Source: Campylobacterales bacterium
GTDB taxonomy: Bacteria > Campylobacterota > Campylobacteria > Campylobacterales > JACAEZ01
Reading direction: 5' to 3'
Assembly: GCA_013388565.1 (NCBI GenBank)
Contig: JACAEZ010000226.1
Coordinates: 1-6,946, forward strand
Length of the DNA stretch: 6,946 nt
The notes under the pieces are model-generated. The model was not told where the DNA came from. It saw only the letters and a program-made list of their open reading frames with translations, and did no database searches. The position numbers and the translations under genes were made by a program. Below are positions 6,639 to 6,946 of the stretch, piece after piece. Numbering within the stretch: the first letter of the stretch is position 1; every line of letters begins with the position of its first letter.

Positions 6639-6688
6639 CTATACTGGTCTTAAAAGTCACGACCACTCAAAACTATACAGCCTTAAAA
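6637..6688. repeat. Imperfect direct repeat across the flgH stop codon
   Basis: AACTATACTGGTCTTAAAA (6637-6655) is followed 34 bases later by AACTATACAGCCTTAAAA (6671-6688). The copies share AACTATAC and CTTAAAA, with two substitutions and one indel between. The first copy begins inside the flgH TAA. A TGGTC/GACCA inverted pair (6645-6649 and 6661-6665) lies between the repeat cores. Origin unknown; it could be a small duplication or the edge of an old insertion. Confidence 0.5.
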
Positions 6689-6760
6689 AATCAAATACGA
6701 ATTAGATAAGATTAATTTCATAAAAAGATAAAATAAAAACATACATAGTAGGTGAGAAAC

Positions 6761-6876
6761 ATGTCAAAAATAAAATGTAAAATATATAATGCAGAGCAAA
6801 AAATGAAGAGACAGCAAAGCTACAAAAAACACTAGGAAAAACCATAATTATAGAAAGGAATTTGACAAGTTATTAG
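6761..6876 (+). pseudogene. Broken relic resembling an IS3-type transposase OrfA
   Basis: An ATG at 6761 with AGGTGAG just upstream opens a 24-codon frame (MSKIKCKIYNAEQKMK...) that ends at 6835. In another frame, 6805-6876 reads EETAKLQKTLGKTIIIERN then LTSY and a stop. From memory, Campylobacterota IS3-family OrfA proteins of roughly 90-120 residues begin like MSKIKRKVYSAE and end with a coiled segment of the type EIAKLQK...LGKxTVERDWL. The two pieces therefore look like the start and end of one OrfA joined by a large internal deletion and a frameshift. No OrfB, clear terminal inverted repeats or target duplication is visible. The assignment rests on short similarity and is moderately uncertain. 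Confidence 0.5.
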
Positions 6877-6892
6877 TTGTATTTTGTTGTTG

Positions 6893-6898
6893 TATAAT
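6893..6898 (+). promoter_or_regulatory. Candidate -10 box reading out of the right edge
   Basis: A perfect TATAAT in TTGTTGTATAATG points rightwards. The perfect TTGACA at 6862-6867 is 25 bases upstream, too far for a normal spacer, so the -35 element is unclear. It probably serves a gene beyond the window. Confidence 0.4.
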
Positions 6899-6946
6899 GT
6901 GTGACATTAAAATAAAATTTGCAAATTATTGAAATGGTTCATAAAA

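Larger units (their letters stand above)
6639..6946. other. 308-base region without an intact gene
   Basis: After flgH I see no intact coding sequence on either strand. The stretch holds the second copy of the direct repeat, a broken transposase-like relic (6761-6876) and a rightward TATAAT (6893-6898) with a 12-base perfect palindrome AATTTGCAAATT (6916-6927) just downstream. An ATG at 6934 is followed by too little sequence to judge. Confidence 0.6.

Noticed and set aside
6645..6665. TGGTC/GACCA hairpin as the flgH terminator
   Set aside because: The stem is only 5 bp with an 11-base loop and no T-run follows.
6862..6898. TTGACA plus TATAAT as a classical promoter
   Set aside because: The 25-base spacer is too long; only the TATAAT was kept as a -10 candidate.

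Overview
The window is strongly AT-rich, with short intergenic gaps and A/G-rich ribosome binding sites. Its gene content (an ArgB with a long N-terminus, receiver-PAS-GGDEF and receiver-PAS-HD-GYP regulators, a free-standing flgH) is typical of Campylobacterota, in the style of Sulfurimonas, Sulfurovum or Arcobacter. The lineage is inferred from protein style and codon choice, not from a database search.

Left half (1-2509, minus strand): an amino-acid biosynthesis operon read right to left. The order is argB (acetylglutamate kinase), an unannotated 54-residue basic protein, a GNAT-fold acetyltransferase-like protein, then thrC (threonine synthase, cut by the left edge). Spacings are 11 bases, an 11-base overlap, and 15 bases, so the four genes are probably co-transcribed from a promoter near 2541-2546. 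The small protein and the GNAT protein look like a translationally coupled pair inserted between two housekeeping genes.

Middle (2510-5778): a 209-base divergent promoter region with an imperfect 26-base dyad, followed by two tandem plus-strand response regulators that abut at a TAA/ATG junction. The first is a receiver-PAS-GGDEF protein with intact diguanylate cyclase motifs and an inhibitory RxxD site. The second has a closely related receiver, then PAS, an intact HD-GYP c-di-GMP phosphodiesterase domain, and a C-terminal region that reads as a degenerate, truncated GGDEF domain. Together they form a synthesis/degradation pair for c-di-GMP, probably driven by related phospho-inputs. No histidine kinase lies in the window.

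Right part (5779-6946): the gap before flgH is filled almost entirely by an ungapped 99-base imperfect palindrome, whose transition mismatches all become G-U pairs on the minus-strand RNA. flgH (flagellar L-ring lipoprotein) follows, with its own TATAAT box. After flgH there is no intact gene: an imperfect direct repeat at the flgH stop codon, a short broken relic that resembles an IS3-type transposase OrfA, and a TATAAT promoter pointing out of the window.

Functionally, the c-di-GMP pair beside a flagellar gene suggests control of motility versus attachment. The most unusual element is the intergenic palindrome at 5774-5872.
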